A stretch of 64,000 nt of DNA from Akkermansiaceae bacterium. GTDB taxonomy: Bacteria; Verrucomicrobiota; Verrucomicrobiia; Verrucomicrobiales; Akkermansiaceae. Position 1 is the first letter of the stretch. Each line of letters starts with the position of its first letter. A program made the translations under genes and the position numbers. The notes below the pieces were generated by a model. That model made no database searches. It had not been told where the DNA came from and saw only the letters and a program-made list of their open reading frames with translations. The stretch lies in contig JAHCBC010000001.1 in assembly GCA_019634595.1 (NCBI GenBank), positions 930,001 to 994,000 of the forward strand, read 5' to 3'. Of the stretch, positions 39,943 through 49,060 are shown piece by piece.

Positions 39943-41381
39943 CGGTCGTTGAGGAATGAAAACGAGAGGGAGGGCAGCGCTTCGTCGAAGGAGCGGTTTC
40001 CGAGACGCAGTCTGCCGTCGGGCTGGCGGTCGAGGACCTCGGCCTCCACCAGGACATCAACCACCGGGCGATAGAGGCTGGTGCGTTGCTGATCGAAGGT
40101 GCGGACGAGACCGCTGAAGGAGATGAGCTGCTTCTCCTGGATCTTGCGGACGATCTTCCGCGCGCGGCGGATCAACTCATCCAGCTCCGCGGCGTGGACC
40201 AGTTCCTCCACCTGCTGGCAGTGGCGACGGAGAAGGTTGTGGGAAGCGTCGAAGACGGCGGTGATCACCTCGTCATCTCCCGGCGGCTGGTACTGCTTCA
40301 TGTGCTGACCGAGCATCATCAATGCCCACACCATCGACTGAGGGAGATTTCTGATGGATGAACCGACAGGCGCCGGAGAGGAGTCACAGGTCGCGATGAA
40401 GCGCGAGAACTCCAGTTGGAAGCGCGACGCAGCCTCCGAGGTGGCGAACTTGGCCACCAGCGGCATACCATTGCGGCGGAGAAGCGCGATCCGGGTCGTG
40501 GTGCGGCCGAAAAGTTCGCTGAAATAGGATGCAACCGGGTCAGAGCGTGTGGTGGTTGACGTGTTCACCAGCAGGAGCGACCGCTCCAGCAGCGGAATGA
40601 TGTCGGGTACCAACTGACGGAGCGTGGTCGTGTCGGCTCTGAAAATGGCCTGGAGGCGCGCGGGCCGGTTGTGTTCGACGCCGACCGGATATTTTGGCGA
40701 TGGCATCAGAATCTCGGTGCCGTTCATTAGCCGGAGAAACTGATCGACCTCCTTCTTCCGCTTGGGTGACGAGATCAAGGCATGCAGCGGAATGTCCGCG
40801 CCGAGAGCGTGCGAAAGGTGGCAGCCGGGGAGCAGCTTCGAAATATCCGCGAGCGCCGGGGATTCCAGCATCAAGGCGGGACGGGTGATAGCCTCGACGC
40901 GACGCTGGATTGGGTCTGGATTGAGGTCGCCCTCCCCGTTGGCGACGTGGTTGGTATCCCGATCGAAAGCCGGTCCACGACGAAGGTCCCGGAGCATGAC
41001 GGATTCGATATTGTCCTGAGGCCGCGCTTTCTCCGGATCCCCGGCGAACGAGGCGTGCGAGATGTAACGCAGCGCGGCGGGATTGATCCCTGCCATGGTT
41101 TCGAGGATCTGGCGATTGATCCGGCGGGCCGGACTGAACAGCAGGTTGACGGCGTGGGGCAACATGCCCTGGGTTGCGGGAACGACCAGATGCAACGAAG
41201 GCAACTCCTCCATGCCGCAGGGATGGTCGATGTATCCGGCAGGACCGGCGAGGCCACCAAGGACGGAGGCCACGATCGTGAGGCCGTTGTCGGGATCGAC
41301 GCCGACGGTGGCGCACCAATGATCGATGCCGGTCAGGATACGGGCGTCTGGTTTGAAAGTTGGCATGGATGGCGAATTCAT
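39939..41381 (-). CDS. Hypothetical protein of the replication module (2), DUF3987-like
   Basis: A 480-aa protein. The opening region (LTIVASVLGGLAGPAGYIDH) and a conserved core resemble DUF3987 proteins that accompany primases and DnaB-type helicases in mobile elements. The C-terminus (YRPVVDVLVEAEVLDR) looks like a winged helix. It sits 28 nt after dnaB and overlaps the next gene by 4 nt. Annotation is tentative. Confidence 0.55.
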   Translation of the reverse strand: MNSPSMPTFKPDARILTGIDHWCATVGVDPDNGLTIVASVLGGLAGPAGYIDHPCGMEELPSLHLVVPATQGMLPHAVNLLFSPARRINRQILETMAGINPAALRYISHASFAGDPEKARPQDNIESVMLRDLRRGPAFDRDTNHVANGEGDLNPDPIQRRVEAITRPALMLESPALADISKLLPGCHLSHALGADIPLHALISSPKRKKEVDQFLRLMNGTEILMPSPKYPVGVEHNRPARLQAIFRADTTTLRQLVPDIIPLLERSLLLVNTSTTTRSDPVASYFSELFGRTTTRIALLRRNGMPLVAKFATSEAASRFQLEFSRFIATCDSSPAPVGSSIRNLPQSMVWALMMLGQHMKQYQPPGDDEVITAVFDASHNLLRRHCQQVEELVHAAELDELIRRARKIVRKIQEKQLISFSGLVRTFDQQRTSLYRPVVDVLVEAEVLDRQPDGRLRLGNRSFDEALPSLSFSFLNDR

Positions 41382-41409
41382 GGATTTTCGATGTTGAAAG
41401 GATTACCCG

Positions 41410-42717
41410 TCACTGGGGCTGCTGGACGGGTGTGAAGCGCTGCCGTCTGCCGTCGAGGAACAGCGGAAGCACGCCGCCGCGTGGACCGTTGCGAAGTTTT
41501 CCGATCTTCACACCGTCATCGGCGATGAAGAGCAGAGCGTCGGCATCCTGCGCGATGGCACGGCTTTCGCGGGTCTTGCCCTCCTCGTTGAGCTGGGTCG
41601 CCGTGATCACAGGGCAGCGGTGTTCCTTTGCAAGCTGCTTGAGGCCACGAGAAATCCGCGCGACTTCCTGCTCCCGGCTTTCACCACGCTTCCTGTCTCC
41701 TTCGACCAGTTGGATGTAATCGACGACGATCAGACCAAGCGGACCTTCCGTATCGCGGATGATGCCGCATTCGGTAGCGATGTGGTCGATGGTCTGGCTG
41801 GAACTGTCGTCGATGCGGAAATCAAGCTCCTGAAGATTCGCCAGCGTGGATTGAATCCGTATGAGCTCTCCTTTCGTGATCACTTCCCCCGGTTTGGTGA
41901 TGTGGTTAAAGTCGAGGTCGCCAAACACGGTAGCCAAGCGACCGGTGACATCACGGACACTCATTTCGAGCGAGAACACCGCGACCCTGCCTTTGCTGGA
42001 GATCACTTCGGAAGCGATCTGCGTCATGAGAACCGATTTGCCGCGGCTCGTCTGGCCGCCCACCACCCACAGTTCCCCCGCACGCATGCCGCCCGACACC
42101 GCATCAAGCGCCGCAAGACCTGTCGGAGTGCCCGGAATGGCTCCGGCCTCCCGGTCCTCGATGAACTGGCGAACGAAGGCCGCCGTGGCCTCCTTGGCGT
42201 CCGCACTCCGGCGAGGTCCGCTTTTCGCCACGCTGATGGCATCCAGTGCGTCTTTGAGGGCGCTTTGGGCTTCCTCGCTGTCCTCATAGCCGTCCGTGCC
42301 CTTGTGGGCTTGAATATAGGCTATCCGGAGTGAATACGCTTCCTGGAGCTGGTCCAGCCAGAGGCTCCATCCCGCCTTTGGCTGATGCGCGGGGGAAAGC
42401 AGGGTCTCCATCATCAGGGTTCCGCCTAGGGCGTCAAACTCACCGATGGTCTGGAGATGCTGGGTGAAGGCCACCGCTTCGATGCTGCCGTTGTCCTCGA
42501 TGAACGAGGCAACGGCCTTGAAAAGGGAGCGGTGGGTGTAGAACGATTCTGAAGTTACTCCACGGGCACGGAGGCGACGGAGATATTCCGGATCGTGGAA
42601 GATCGTTGCGATGATCGCTTGTTCGGCGATGTCGGCGGTGGGCGGACCTTTGATGTCAGATGGAGAAGGCACTGGAGTGTTTGGTTTGTTGAGGTTGATT
42701 TCCAGGGATGTCGCCAC
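41410..42717 (-). CDS. DnaB-like replicative helicase of the mobile element
   Basis: A 435-aa protein with a DnaB N-terminal domain (EQAIIATIFHDPEYLRRLRA) and the RecA-like core: Walker A GGQTSRGKSVLM, VVDYIQLVEG (motif H3) and ITATQLNEEGKTR. It should unwind DNA ahead of the element's replication fork. The start is GTG. It overlaps the DnaD-like gene by 62 nt, and the whole block is on the minus strand with the primase-like gene. Confidence 0.85.
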   Translation of the reverse strand: MATSLEINLNKPNTPVPSPSDIKGPPTADIAEQAIIATIFHDPEYLRRLRARGVTSESFYTHRSLFKAVASFIEDNGSIEAVAFTQHLQTIGEFDALGGTLMMETLLSPAHQPKAGWSLWLDQLQEAYSLRIAYIQAHKGTDGYEDSEEAQSALKDALDAISVAKSGPRRSADAKEATAAFVRQFIEDREAGAIPGTPTGLAALDAVSGGMRAGELWVVGGQTSRGKSVLMTQIASEVISSKGRVAVFSLEMSVRDVTGRLATVFGDLDFNHITKPGEVITKGELIRIQSTLANLQELDFRIDDSSSQTIDHIATECGIIRDTEGPLGLIVVDYIQLVEGDRKRGESREQEVARISRGLKQLAKEHRCPVITATQLNEEGKTRESRAIAQDADALLFIADDGVKIGKLRNGPRGGVLPLFLDGRRQRFTPVQQPQ

Positions 42718-43384
42718 CGCGTTCCTGGGCGCGGGTGAACCAGTATGTCAGGAACCGGCGGACGTTTTTCTTCCGCTTCGCCGGGTTGCCGCGGAGCCAC
42801 TCGCCTGCGGCTGCGATCTGGCGGGGAAGGTCGATGGCGGGGTAGGCGACCGCCCATCGCGAATGGTCGCTGGGAGTAATCCCGACGAAACCCTCTTCGG
42901 GAGACCAATGGATGTCGGACTGCTTCGGCGGCTTCGAACCGGAACATGTTCCGTTCGGAGCAAACGAAGTGGTGTCCGTATTTCCGTTTTTCCTTATATC
43001 AGTATGGTTAGTCGTTGTTGGCCCGTTGTTCGTCCGTTGCTGGATTGTTCCCGGAATGTTGTCTGGTCCGTTGTCAGCTTCAGGAGAAATGCTGAAAATC
43101 ATTGTGTTTGTGATGGTTGCGATCGTTCCTTTGTTCGTTCCCCGGAACGTCACCAATCCTGCTTCCTCCAGCGTTTTCTTGGCGTGACGGTATTGCATCT
43201 GCGACCGGAGCCCGGCGTTCTTCCAGTCCCCGATGAAGGCTTCGCCCGCCCTCAACTTCGTGATCGGGCAACCCTTCCACCTCGCCCGGCGGGCGATCTG
43301 GCAAAGGAGAAGGAAGGCGGCGGGATACCGTTTCTGGAGTTCCTCCGCTTCTGCGGAACACATCATACGGATCCAACGGCTCAT
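42656..43384 (-). CDS. DnaD/replisome-organiser-like protein
   Basis: A 242-aa protein. MSRWIRMMCSAEAEELQKRY and FIGDWKNAGLRSQMQYRHAK followed by TLEEAGLVTFRG read as a winged-helix replication protein, common in phages beside DnaB. The rest is a low-complexity linker with a C-terminal helical region. It overlaps the primase-like gene by 4 nt (ATGA) and DnaB by 62 nt, suggesting helicase-loading. Confidence 0.6.
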   Translation of the reverse strand: MSRWIRMMCSAEAEELQKRYPAAFLLLCQIARRARWKGCPITKLRAGEAFIGDWKNAGLRSQMQYRHAKKTLEEAGLVTFRGTNKGTIATITNTMIFSISPEADNGPDNIPGTIQQRTNNGPTTTNHTDIRKNGNTDTTSFAPNGTCSGSKPPKQSDIHWSPEEGFVGITPSDHSRWAVAYPAIDLPRQIAAAGEWLRGNPAKRKKNVRRFLTYWFTRAQERGGDIPGNQPQQTKHSSAFSI

Positions 43385-44352
43385 GAGACCTCCTTCCTGT
43401 TGATGTCCGGCAGGGAGTCGAGAAACCAGCCGTCGCGGGGTGTCATCCGACCGGCATCAGGATCGAAGTAGAGAACCCGCTGAGGCGTCCGACCGTCGCG
43501 AAGGCCGCCGGGCATGCGGACGAATTGGCTGCGGGCCCAGGTCGCCGGATCGGCGCCAAGCGCCACCGCGTAGTCCATGAAACGCTTGAGTTCGTGCTCG
43601 GGAACATCAGCGCAGTACCACCAGGCGTGCAGTGATTTGCCGCCGGAGTGGACCACGATGGTCAAAGGCGCAAACTGTTTCAGGTGACCGATCAGCACCG
43701 CCTGGGAATCCAGAGTGCCTCCGTCGAACTCGGTGACAAGGTGCTGGCGGGGGCCGGTGTTGTCCAACGTGTGGGCCGAGAGGCGTCCGGTGCTCTTCAC
43801 CTTGCCCAGCTTCCAACGCATGGCGCTGGGAACAATCAGGGAGTGGCGGTGGAGACGGCTGCGAAGCACCTCACGGGGCTCGGTCCAGAAGTCCTTGGAA
43901 GTCGTACCGGCGCAGAGCAGCGGGTTGCCGGGAAAGAGCGCATCGATGATGTCTTCAGTGCTTGGCGGAGCGGCGCATGCGACCGGACTTTCCTCTGTGA
44001 GGTTCTCGATGGATTTCACCGTCGACTGGTTTGCTGCCGCCTGAATCAGACTTTCGTTCACATCCGGCCAGCGTGGTTGCTGAGGGAAATTTGAACTGGC
44101 GCTCGTTCCGGAAGGAGTCCATGCGACCGCCTTTGAGTTGCGGACGGCACGCTGAATCTCGGAGAAGGGAACAACGCGTCCGCAGTCTTCCACGGCGATC
44201 TGCAAGAGACGAATGATGTCGGCTTCGGACAGATGGTGGTGGAGATGCCGGGCAACCTTGTAGAGCCAAGGGTTGACACCATTTCCTGCGAGAGGGCAGG
44301 CGCTGATAAGGTATCTCAGGAACGGAGGAAGTTTCGCAAAAGGATGGTACAT
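43381..44352 (-). CDS. Primase-like protein (AEP-type motifs)
   Basis: A 323-aa protein. TEFDGG at 207-212 and VHSGGKSLHAWWYC at 234-247 match motifs I and II of archaeo-eukaryotic-primase-like (PrimPol) enzymes, which place a hydroxyl/His after SGGKSLH. RMPGG at 279-283 could be motif III. The first half is helical. It precedes the DnaD-like and DnaB-like genes, so it is probably the element's primase. Motif I reads E-F-D, not DxD, so catalysis is uncertain. Confidence 0.6.
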   Translation of the reverse strand: MYHPFAKLPPFLRYLISACPLAGNGVNPWLYKVARHLHHHLSEADIIRLLQIAVEDCGRVVPFSEIQRAVRNSKAVAWTPSGTSASSNFPQQPRWPDVNESLIQAAANQSTVKSIENLTEESPVACAAPPSTEDIIDALFPGNPLLCAGTTSKDFWTEPREVLRSRLHRHSLIVPSAMRWKLGKVKSTGRLSAHTLDNTGPRQHLVTEFDGGTLDSQAVLIGHLKQFAPLTIVVHSGGKSLHAWWYCADVPEHELKRFMDYAVALGADPATWARSQFVRMPGGLRDGRTPQRVLYFDPDAGRMTPRDGWFLDSLPDINRKEVS

Positions 44353-44416
44353 GACGGCAGGAATGAAGTTGTGTGCCGCCCCGTTGTTTGGTAGACTCCC
44401 TGCAGGTCCTCAGAAA

Positions 44417-44459
44417 ACCGCCGGGTCGTTCTCCTGCACGGAGGCGGCCCGTTTTTTAG
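44417..44459. other. Hairpin-containing gap upstream of the primase-like gene
   Basis: An imperfect GC-rich stem (CCGCC/GGCGG and CGGG/CCCG) lies near TTTTTT on the plus strand, ending at the stop of the HTH gene. It may be a terminator or an attenuator between the HTH gene and the replication genes. Confidence 0.35.
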
Positions 44460-44707
44460 CCGACGTTTTTGCCAGCATGGATCAACTTAAGAGTCGTCAA
44501 GCCGGAATTGGGTTCCTTGCCACTAAGCCCGCTGGAAAGACGCTTGGCTTCTGATGCGGGGACCAATGCGTAGCCGTAGCCCTTGATGACCGCGATTTTG
44601 TTCTTCTCGGCCAAGCGATACGTCCAACTGCGGTCTTTGCCGAAGAGTTTGGCAAATTCCGCGAAGGTGTAGGCGGCCCGGTTGTCTTTGGTAGTGTGTT
44701 CGGACAT
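44456..44707 (-). CDS. Small HTH protein, excisionase-like
   Basis: An 83-aa protein beginning MSEHTTKDNRAAYTFAEFAK, then LFGKDRSWTYRLAEKNKI and VIKGYGYALVPASEAKRL. This layout of helix-turn-helix then an edge strand resembles Xis/AlpA-type MerR-like proteins. A near-perfect palindrome covers its start codon. It lies between the primase-like gene and the integrase end, as excisionases often do. Confidence 0.65.
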   Translation of the reverse strand: MSEHTTKDNRAAYTFAEFAKLFGKDRSWTYRLAEKNKIAVIKGYGYALVPASEAKRLSSGLSGKEPNSGLTTLKLIHAGKNVG

Positions 44708-44726
44708 GTGCGAATTCGTCGCACAT
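44706..44726. promoter_or_regulatory. 21-bp palindrome overlapping the HTH gene start
   Basis: ATGTGCGA, spacer ATTCG and TCGCACAT form a perfect 8-bp inverted repeat across the start codon (ATG at 44707-44705). It is a candidate autoregulatory operator. Confidence 0.55.
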
Positions 44727-44781
44727 TGCCGCGTGTATCCCCTTGGCATCGGGAATCGCGACCGATGCCAAGAGCGTTCCG

Positions 44782-45474
44782 TCACTCGCCCAGCGATTTG
44801 CGCCAACTTTCCGGTGGAATTCTATCATTCCAACCGAGACGGGTGAGTTGGCGAGAAAGGTCAGCTTCTGTGATTCCCTCATCTTCAGAGGAATTTATGC
44901 TGAAATTCTCAAGAATTTCCTTTCTTGTCGGAACCCGTCCAAGATGCCACTGGAGATGCTTGATGCAGTCCACCACCAGCCAGGTTTTAGGCTGTCGTTT
45001 CATGCGTTTGTTGGTTGCCCGATCCAGGAAAACACCCTTACCGGTATTACACGCTATCTCATAAACTACGCCGTCCCGGATCATTTGCTCAAACTGATCT
45101 TCAGGGAAGGCGTCTACAGCCTGATAATTTCCGCCCAGAGCAGGTGCAATGTTCTTCCCATTCAACATCAGGTAATGAATATCCGGGAGAGCCTCTTTCC
45201 AGGCTTTGGAGAAATCATCGAACGCTTCGAATTGTCCAGCGACTGCCGCATTATCGAGAGTTTGCCGCAACACGTCCCACTCTTGGGAGAACGGCTTTCC
45301 AAGCTCTCGAGCCGCCTTGATCACGGTAACGATTTCGTGAATAACCACTGTGTCCCTCGTCGGGTTTCGATAGAATTTGGGAAGAGCGCTCGATGCCAAA
45401 GCGGCTTCAATTTCAGCCTCGGGAATTAGAGGATATTCGCGGTTTCTTTCTTCAGGCGAGAGGGATGCTTTCAT
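44782..45474 (-). CDS. Hypothetical 230-aa protein beside the integrase
   Basis: MKASLSPEERNREYPLIPEA, then helical segments, a region with GKGVFLDRATNKRMKRQ and a C-terminal TEADLSRQLTRLGW that reads like a helix-turn-helix. No family recognised. It starts 9 nt after the integrase stop and 74 nt separate it from the HTH gene's start region, so it is probably in the same unit. Confidence 0.6.
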   Translation of the reverse strand: MKASLSPEERNREYPLIPEAEIEAALASSALPKFYRNPTRDTVVIHEIVTVIKAARELGKPFSQEWDVLRQTLDNAAVAGQFEAFDDFSKAWKEALPDIHYLMLNGKNIAPALGGNYQAVDAFPEDQFEQMIRDGVVYEIACNTGKGVFLDRATNKRMKRQPKTWLVVDCIKHLQWHLGRVPTRKEILENFSINSSEDEGITEADLSRQLTRLGWNDRIPPESWRKSLGE

Positions 45475-45483
45475 GGGGGGTGT

Positions 45484-46536
45484 TCAAATTTGCACTTTTT
45501 TGATTTGGGTATCTGAATGGCGCGAGATGACATGGCCATACGTCTTCGCGGCCAAAATTCCACCATCTCTGTGCCCCAACCAAGACGCTATGGTTGGCAG
45601 GTCCACCCCGGCTTCGATGCAACGAGTGGCGAAAATGTGCCGAAGGTCGTGCACTCTGAGATGGGGTAATTTCAGGCGTTCACATGCATTTTCAAGGGCG
45701 ATGCGAGGTGATCGGATAGGCATTACGTGGGAATCGGGTTCAGGCGCAAAAAGTTTCCGAAGTTCAAGAAGAACCGTTCTTGCTGCTCCAGTGAGAGGCA
45801 CACGACGGAGGGCATCATTCTTCGCCGTGCGCACGGTCAATGCATCCTCGCTGATGTCCTTCCACCTAAGTGCTTGGGCCTCGCTTATCCTCAGCCCGGT
45901 GGCCGCTAACAGTCTCACAACAGCCGCGGTCGCCTTACTTGATCGCTTCCGCTGGGAAGCGATCTCCTCAACAATGATTGCGAACTCCTCAGCCGAAGGA
46001 ATGTCCCGGTGGGCGACTATCGGATTTAGACGACTCAAATCGTCTGGCAGATTCCTCGTGATTTGCCGGGCTTCAATCGAACGTTGATAGGTGCGACGAA
46101 GAAGCGCCAGTGCCCCATTATAGCGTGTTCTGCTTGCCAGGGCAGCGTATTTGTCCAGCCATGGGCGCAGATCAGCAAGGGTAACCCGGGGGAGGGCCTT
46201 GTCGGCCGGTCGCGAAGGGATTGTATCGCTGACGAGCAGGAGGCTCTTGGCGATCTGTTGGTAGTAGTGCTTTGTGGTTTGTTTCAGCGTCGCGTCGTCA
46301 CGGTGGGCCTCGTCGACGATCGCGGCGCGAAGTGTCCCTGCCGTCTTGGCTGCTGTAGCGCCGCGAAGATCCTCAAGGACCGCCGCTAGACGCTCCTTGG
46401 CGAGGTTGTAGTCATCGGTTTGAAGAGACTGTCGTCGGATCTTGCCATCGACCTTCACCACCGCGTAGTAATTGCCCGCGCGATGCCTGAACAAGTTCTC
46501 CACTTTCGACCTGCTGAATTTCGCAGTCTGCTTCAT
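45484..46536 (-). CDS. int: Tyrosine recombinase / phage-type integrase
   Basis: A protein of 350 aa from ATG 46536 (an upstream start would add 12 residues). An N-terminal SAM-like arm (KVENLFRHRAGNYYAVVKVD) is followed by the catalytic domain: Arg in ATGLRISEAQALRW, His-x-x-Arg in HDLRHIFAT, and His, Tyr in LGHRDGGILAAKTYGHV. It should integrate and excise the element. It sits 76 nt from the 5' end of tRNA-Ile2, transcribed away from it. Confidence 0.9.
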   Translation of the reverse strand: MKQTAKFSRSKVENLFRHRAGNYYAVVKVDGKIRRQSLQTDDYNLAKERLAAVLEDLRGATAAKTAGTLRAAIVDEAHRDDATLKQTTKHYYQQIAKSLLLVSDTIPSRPADKALPRVTLADLRPWLDKYAALASRTRYNGALALLRRTYQRSIEARQITRNLPDDLSRLNPIVAHRDIPSAEEFAIIVEEIASQRKRSSKATAAVVRLLAATGLRISEAQALRWKDISEDALTVRTAKNDALRRVPLTGAARTVLLELRKLFAPEPDSHVMPIRSPRIALENACERLKLPHLRVHDLRHIFATRCIEAGVDLPTIASWLGHRDGGILAAKTYGHVISRHSDTQIKKVQI

Positions 46537-46612
46537 TCTGTTGCAGTTTGTTGCTTCGAGGGGAGATACCACAGGGAGACATTCCTGTCAAAAATCATCG
46601 CAACCCATTGAA

Positions 46613-46686
<74 letters not shown>

Positions 46687-46716
46687 TTTTCCTTCCCCCT
46701 CTCCGCCGCCCGGGGG

Positions 46717-47628
46717 TCAGACGAGCTTTTTCCGGGTCGGCTCGGGGCCGAAGCCGGTGACGTCGAGGCGGCCGGGGTGGCAGTCCACGATGGCAAAAGG
46801 ATTGTCGGTGGCGGTTTCGACCATGCCCTTGAAGTTGACGTGGTGGCAGCGCGCCTCGTGGGTATAATTGCCCTTGTGGTTATGGCCGCTGAAATACGCC
46901 GCCACATGCGGATGGCGGCCGAGCAGGGCGACGATCTCGCCGGAGTTCCAGAGGCGGTGGGAGTCGTCAGCGGGCAGCAATGGGAAATGACCGCAGATGA
47001 TGACCCGCTGGCCCGCGTTCCCAGCAGCGGTCAGCTCCCCGTCCAGCCAACGGAGCTGGGCGTCACCCAGAGCGCCATTCCATTCCCTGGCATTGTTGGC
47101 CTTTTTCGCAGCCAGTGCGGCGAGCCGCTGTTTTGCCTCCGCAGTGCGCGGATCCGCGGCGGGGTGGCGGTAGGTGGAAACCTCGGTGCCGTCGATGACG
47201 ACGATGCGCCATGGTCCATGGGAGAAGCTGTAGTGCGCGGAAGAGAGGCCGACTTTCCCGAGCACGCGCGGCTTGTCAGCATCCGCCACGGCAAAGTCAT
47301 GGTTGCCCAGGACGATGCGATGCGGGGCTTTCAGCCTCGCATAGCGCTCCAGCACGGGATCGAAGCTGGCGAAGTCCCGGTCGATGAGATCGCCCAGGGT
47401 GATGACGAACGCGAGATCATGCCGGTTAAGCTCCGCGATGCAGGCGTCCAGCTTTCCGAGCGATGCACGGTAGTGGCGGGTGCCGGCGGGCGGGGCATCA
47501 ACATACTGGGGATCCGCGATGACACCGAAGCGGAGCTGCGGCGCCGGGCTGCCGGGTGCCGCCATGAGTGGAGCGGCTCCCAGCGCAGGCAGCCCCAGGG
47601 TGAGAAATCGGCGGCGGCTGAATGACAT
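46717..47628 (-). CDS. Calcineurin-like phosphoesterase, ADPRibase-Mn-like, Tat-exported
   Basis: A 303-aa protein. The start (MSFSRRRFLTLGLPALGAAP) is a twin-arginine signal. The metallophosphoesterase motifs are GVIADPQYVD, LGDLIDRDFASFD, LGNHDFAV and GHFPLLPADD, then SGHNHKGNY. GTRHYRASLGKLDACIAELN with FVITLGDLID is typical of manganese-dependent ADP-ribose/CDP-alcohol pyrophosphatases. It lies just right of the accessory region and is chromosomal in look. Confidence 0.8.
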   Translation of the reverse strand: MSFSRRRFLTLGLPALGAAPLMAAPGSPAPQLRFGVIADPQYVDAPPAGTRHYRASLGKLDACIAELNRHDLAFVITLGDLIDRDFASFDPVLERYARLKAPHRIVLGNHDFAVADADKPRVLGKVGLSSAHYSFSHGPWRIVVIDGTEVSTYRHPAADPRTAEAKQRLAALAAKKANNAREWNGALGDAQLRWLDGELTAAGNAGQRVIICGHFPLLPADDSHRLWNSGEIVALLGRHPHVAAYFSGHNHKGNYTHEARCHHVNFKGMVETATDNPFAIVDCHPGRLDVTGFGPEPTRKKLV

Positions 47629-47832
47629 TGCCCCAAAGCGTGGTTGCCGGGCGAGGGATGTCAATTTCCCGCGGGCGGCGGATTGGTTTCATGAAGACGG
47701 CGACCGGTGATCTACGCCACGATGGTGACAGCGGGCGGAATCAGAGCATCCGCGCAGCTTGTGGCAAGGAGCGGTTAGCGCGATCAGGGACATCCGGAAA
47801 TGATGGCGGTGTCCAGGAAAGGACCCGTGATC

Positions 47833-48792
47833 ATGAAAACAATCGTACCGCTGATGCTCGCCGCCTCCGTTTCCGCTCTCGCCACCGGCATGGCCGGGAC
47901 GGTGGAGCCGCCTCCAGCCATCTCACCCGCCGCGCCGGCGGCGGATGCTTTCACCAAGGCCCGCCGCCCCATCTCGAACCCCACCCTTTTCGATCTGGCG
48001 CTGCCCGGGACGAACATCCACCCGATCTTCATCCACCAGAACCTGCCGTCCCATGTGAACACGACGATCGGGGACGTGCCGATGGGCGGCGACTTCCAGG
48101 TCTATGCGCTGCAGTTCGAGATCGCGCTCAACGAGCGGCTTTCCATCGTGGCGACGAAGGACGGCTACGTGGACATCAACCCCGGCGACGCGCTGTGGGG
48201 TGAGGAGAGCGGCTTCGCCAACATCGCGGCGGGATTGAAGTATGCGTTCCTCTACGATCCGGCGAACGCCACGGTGGTGAGCGGCACGGCGACCTTCGAA
48301 ATCCCGACCGGGAACCACGGGGTGTTCCAGGGAGAGGGTGACGGAGCGGTGAATCTGATCGTCTCCGGGCTGAAGCTGTGGGACCGCTTCCAGCTTGCCG
48401 GAGCGGCGGGCGTCCACCTGGAACTGAGCGACCAACTCGCGCACACGTCGTTCGTCAGCGTGCACGCCAGTTATGAGGTGCACCCGCTGTTCATCCCGCT
48501 GGTGGAGCTGAACTGGCACCACGTGCTGCGGCCGGGCGATGGCAACCCGAACTTCGGCAAACAGGCGGCGGGCCTGGTGCCGGTGGTGGCCACCTTCGAA
48601 GGGTCCGACCTGCTGAATTTCGGAGCATCGAATGCCTCGGAAAATCGTGATCTGGTCACCGCCGCCATCGGCTTCCGGTCGCGGATCATTGATTCCGTTG
48701 ACCTCGGCTTCGCCTATGAGATTCCGCTGACCAACGAGCACGACGGCATCCTGGAGGATCGCTTCACGGTCGATCTGGTGTGGAAATTCTGA
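47833..48792 (+). CDS. Predicted outer-membrane beta-barrel protein
   Basis: A 319-aa protein with a signal peptide (MKTIVPLMLAASVSALATG) and alternating polar and aromatic strands throughout (for example YALQFEIALNERLSIV, GTATFEIPTGNHGVF). The chain ends VDLVWKF, with the terminal Phe typical of BAM substrates. It may be a transporter-like barrel. It directly precedes a cbb3 oxidase operon, with the next gene overlapping it. The upstream start at 47800 is not preferred. Confidence 0.68.
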   Translation: MKTIVPLMLAASVSALATGMAGTVEPPPAISPAAPAADAFTKARRPISNPTLFDLALPGTNIHPIFIHQNLPSHVNTTIGDVPMGGDFQVYALQFEIALNERLSIVATKDGYVDINPGDALWGEESGFANIAAGLKYAFLYDPANATVVSGTATFEIPTGNHGVFQGEGDGAVNLIVSGLKLWDRFQLAGAAGVHLELSDQLAHTSFVSVHASYEVHPLFIPLVELNWHHVLRPGDGNPNFGKQAAGLVPVVATFEGSDLLNFGASNASENRDLVTAAIGFRSRIIDSVDLGFAYEIPLTNEHDGILEDRFTVDLVWKF

Positions 48793-49049
48793 ACCCCGCA
48801 TCCCCCGCCCCCGCCAAGGCAAGAAACGCGCAGCTTCCGCAAAGCGGCGCGAAGCAGGCGGGGGCGGAATCTGATTCCATCCACATCGTGAACGTGCTCG
48901 CCGTGACCATCCTCGTCAGTTCCTGCCTGGCCGGGATCTTCGTCGTCTGCTTCGCCGCGGAGGCCCGCCGTTCGCGGCGCTCCAGCTTCGAGCGCGACTC
49001 CCTCCTGCCGCTGGAAACCGGAAAACGTCCCGCAGCGAAGCGCCCCTGA
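48780..49049 (+). CDS. Small membrane protein at the head of the cbb3 operon (CcoS-like?)
   Basis: An 89-aa frame (GTG start) with one membrane segment (VLAVTILVSSCLAGIFVVCF) and a basic tail ending RRSSFERDSLLPLE. Position and tail recall CcoS-type assembly factors of cbb3 oxidases, but the sequence match is weak. The start is uncertain because it overlaps the barrel gene by 13 nt. Confidence 0.45.
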   Translation: MEILNPASPAPAKARNAQLPQSGAKQAGAESDSIHIVNVLAVTILVSSCLAGIFVVCFAAEARRSRRSSFERDSLLPLETGKRPAAKRP

Positions 49050-49060
49050 ACCTCCCCGCC

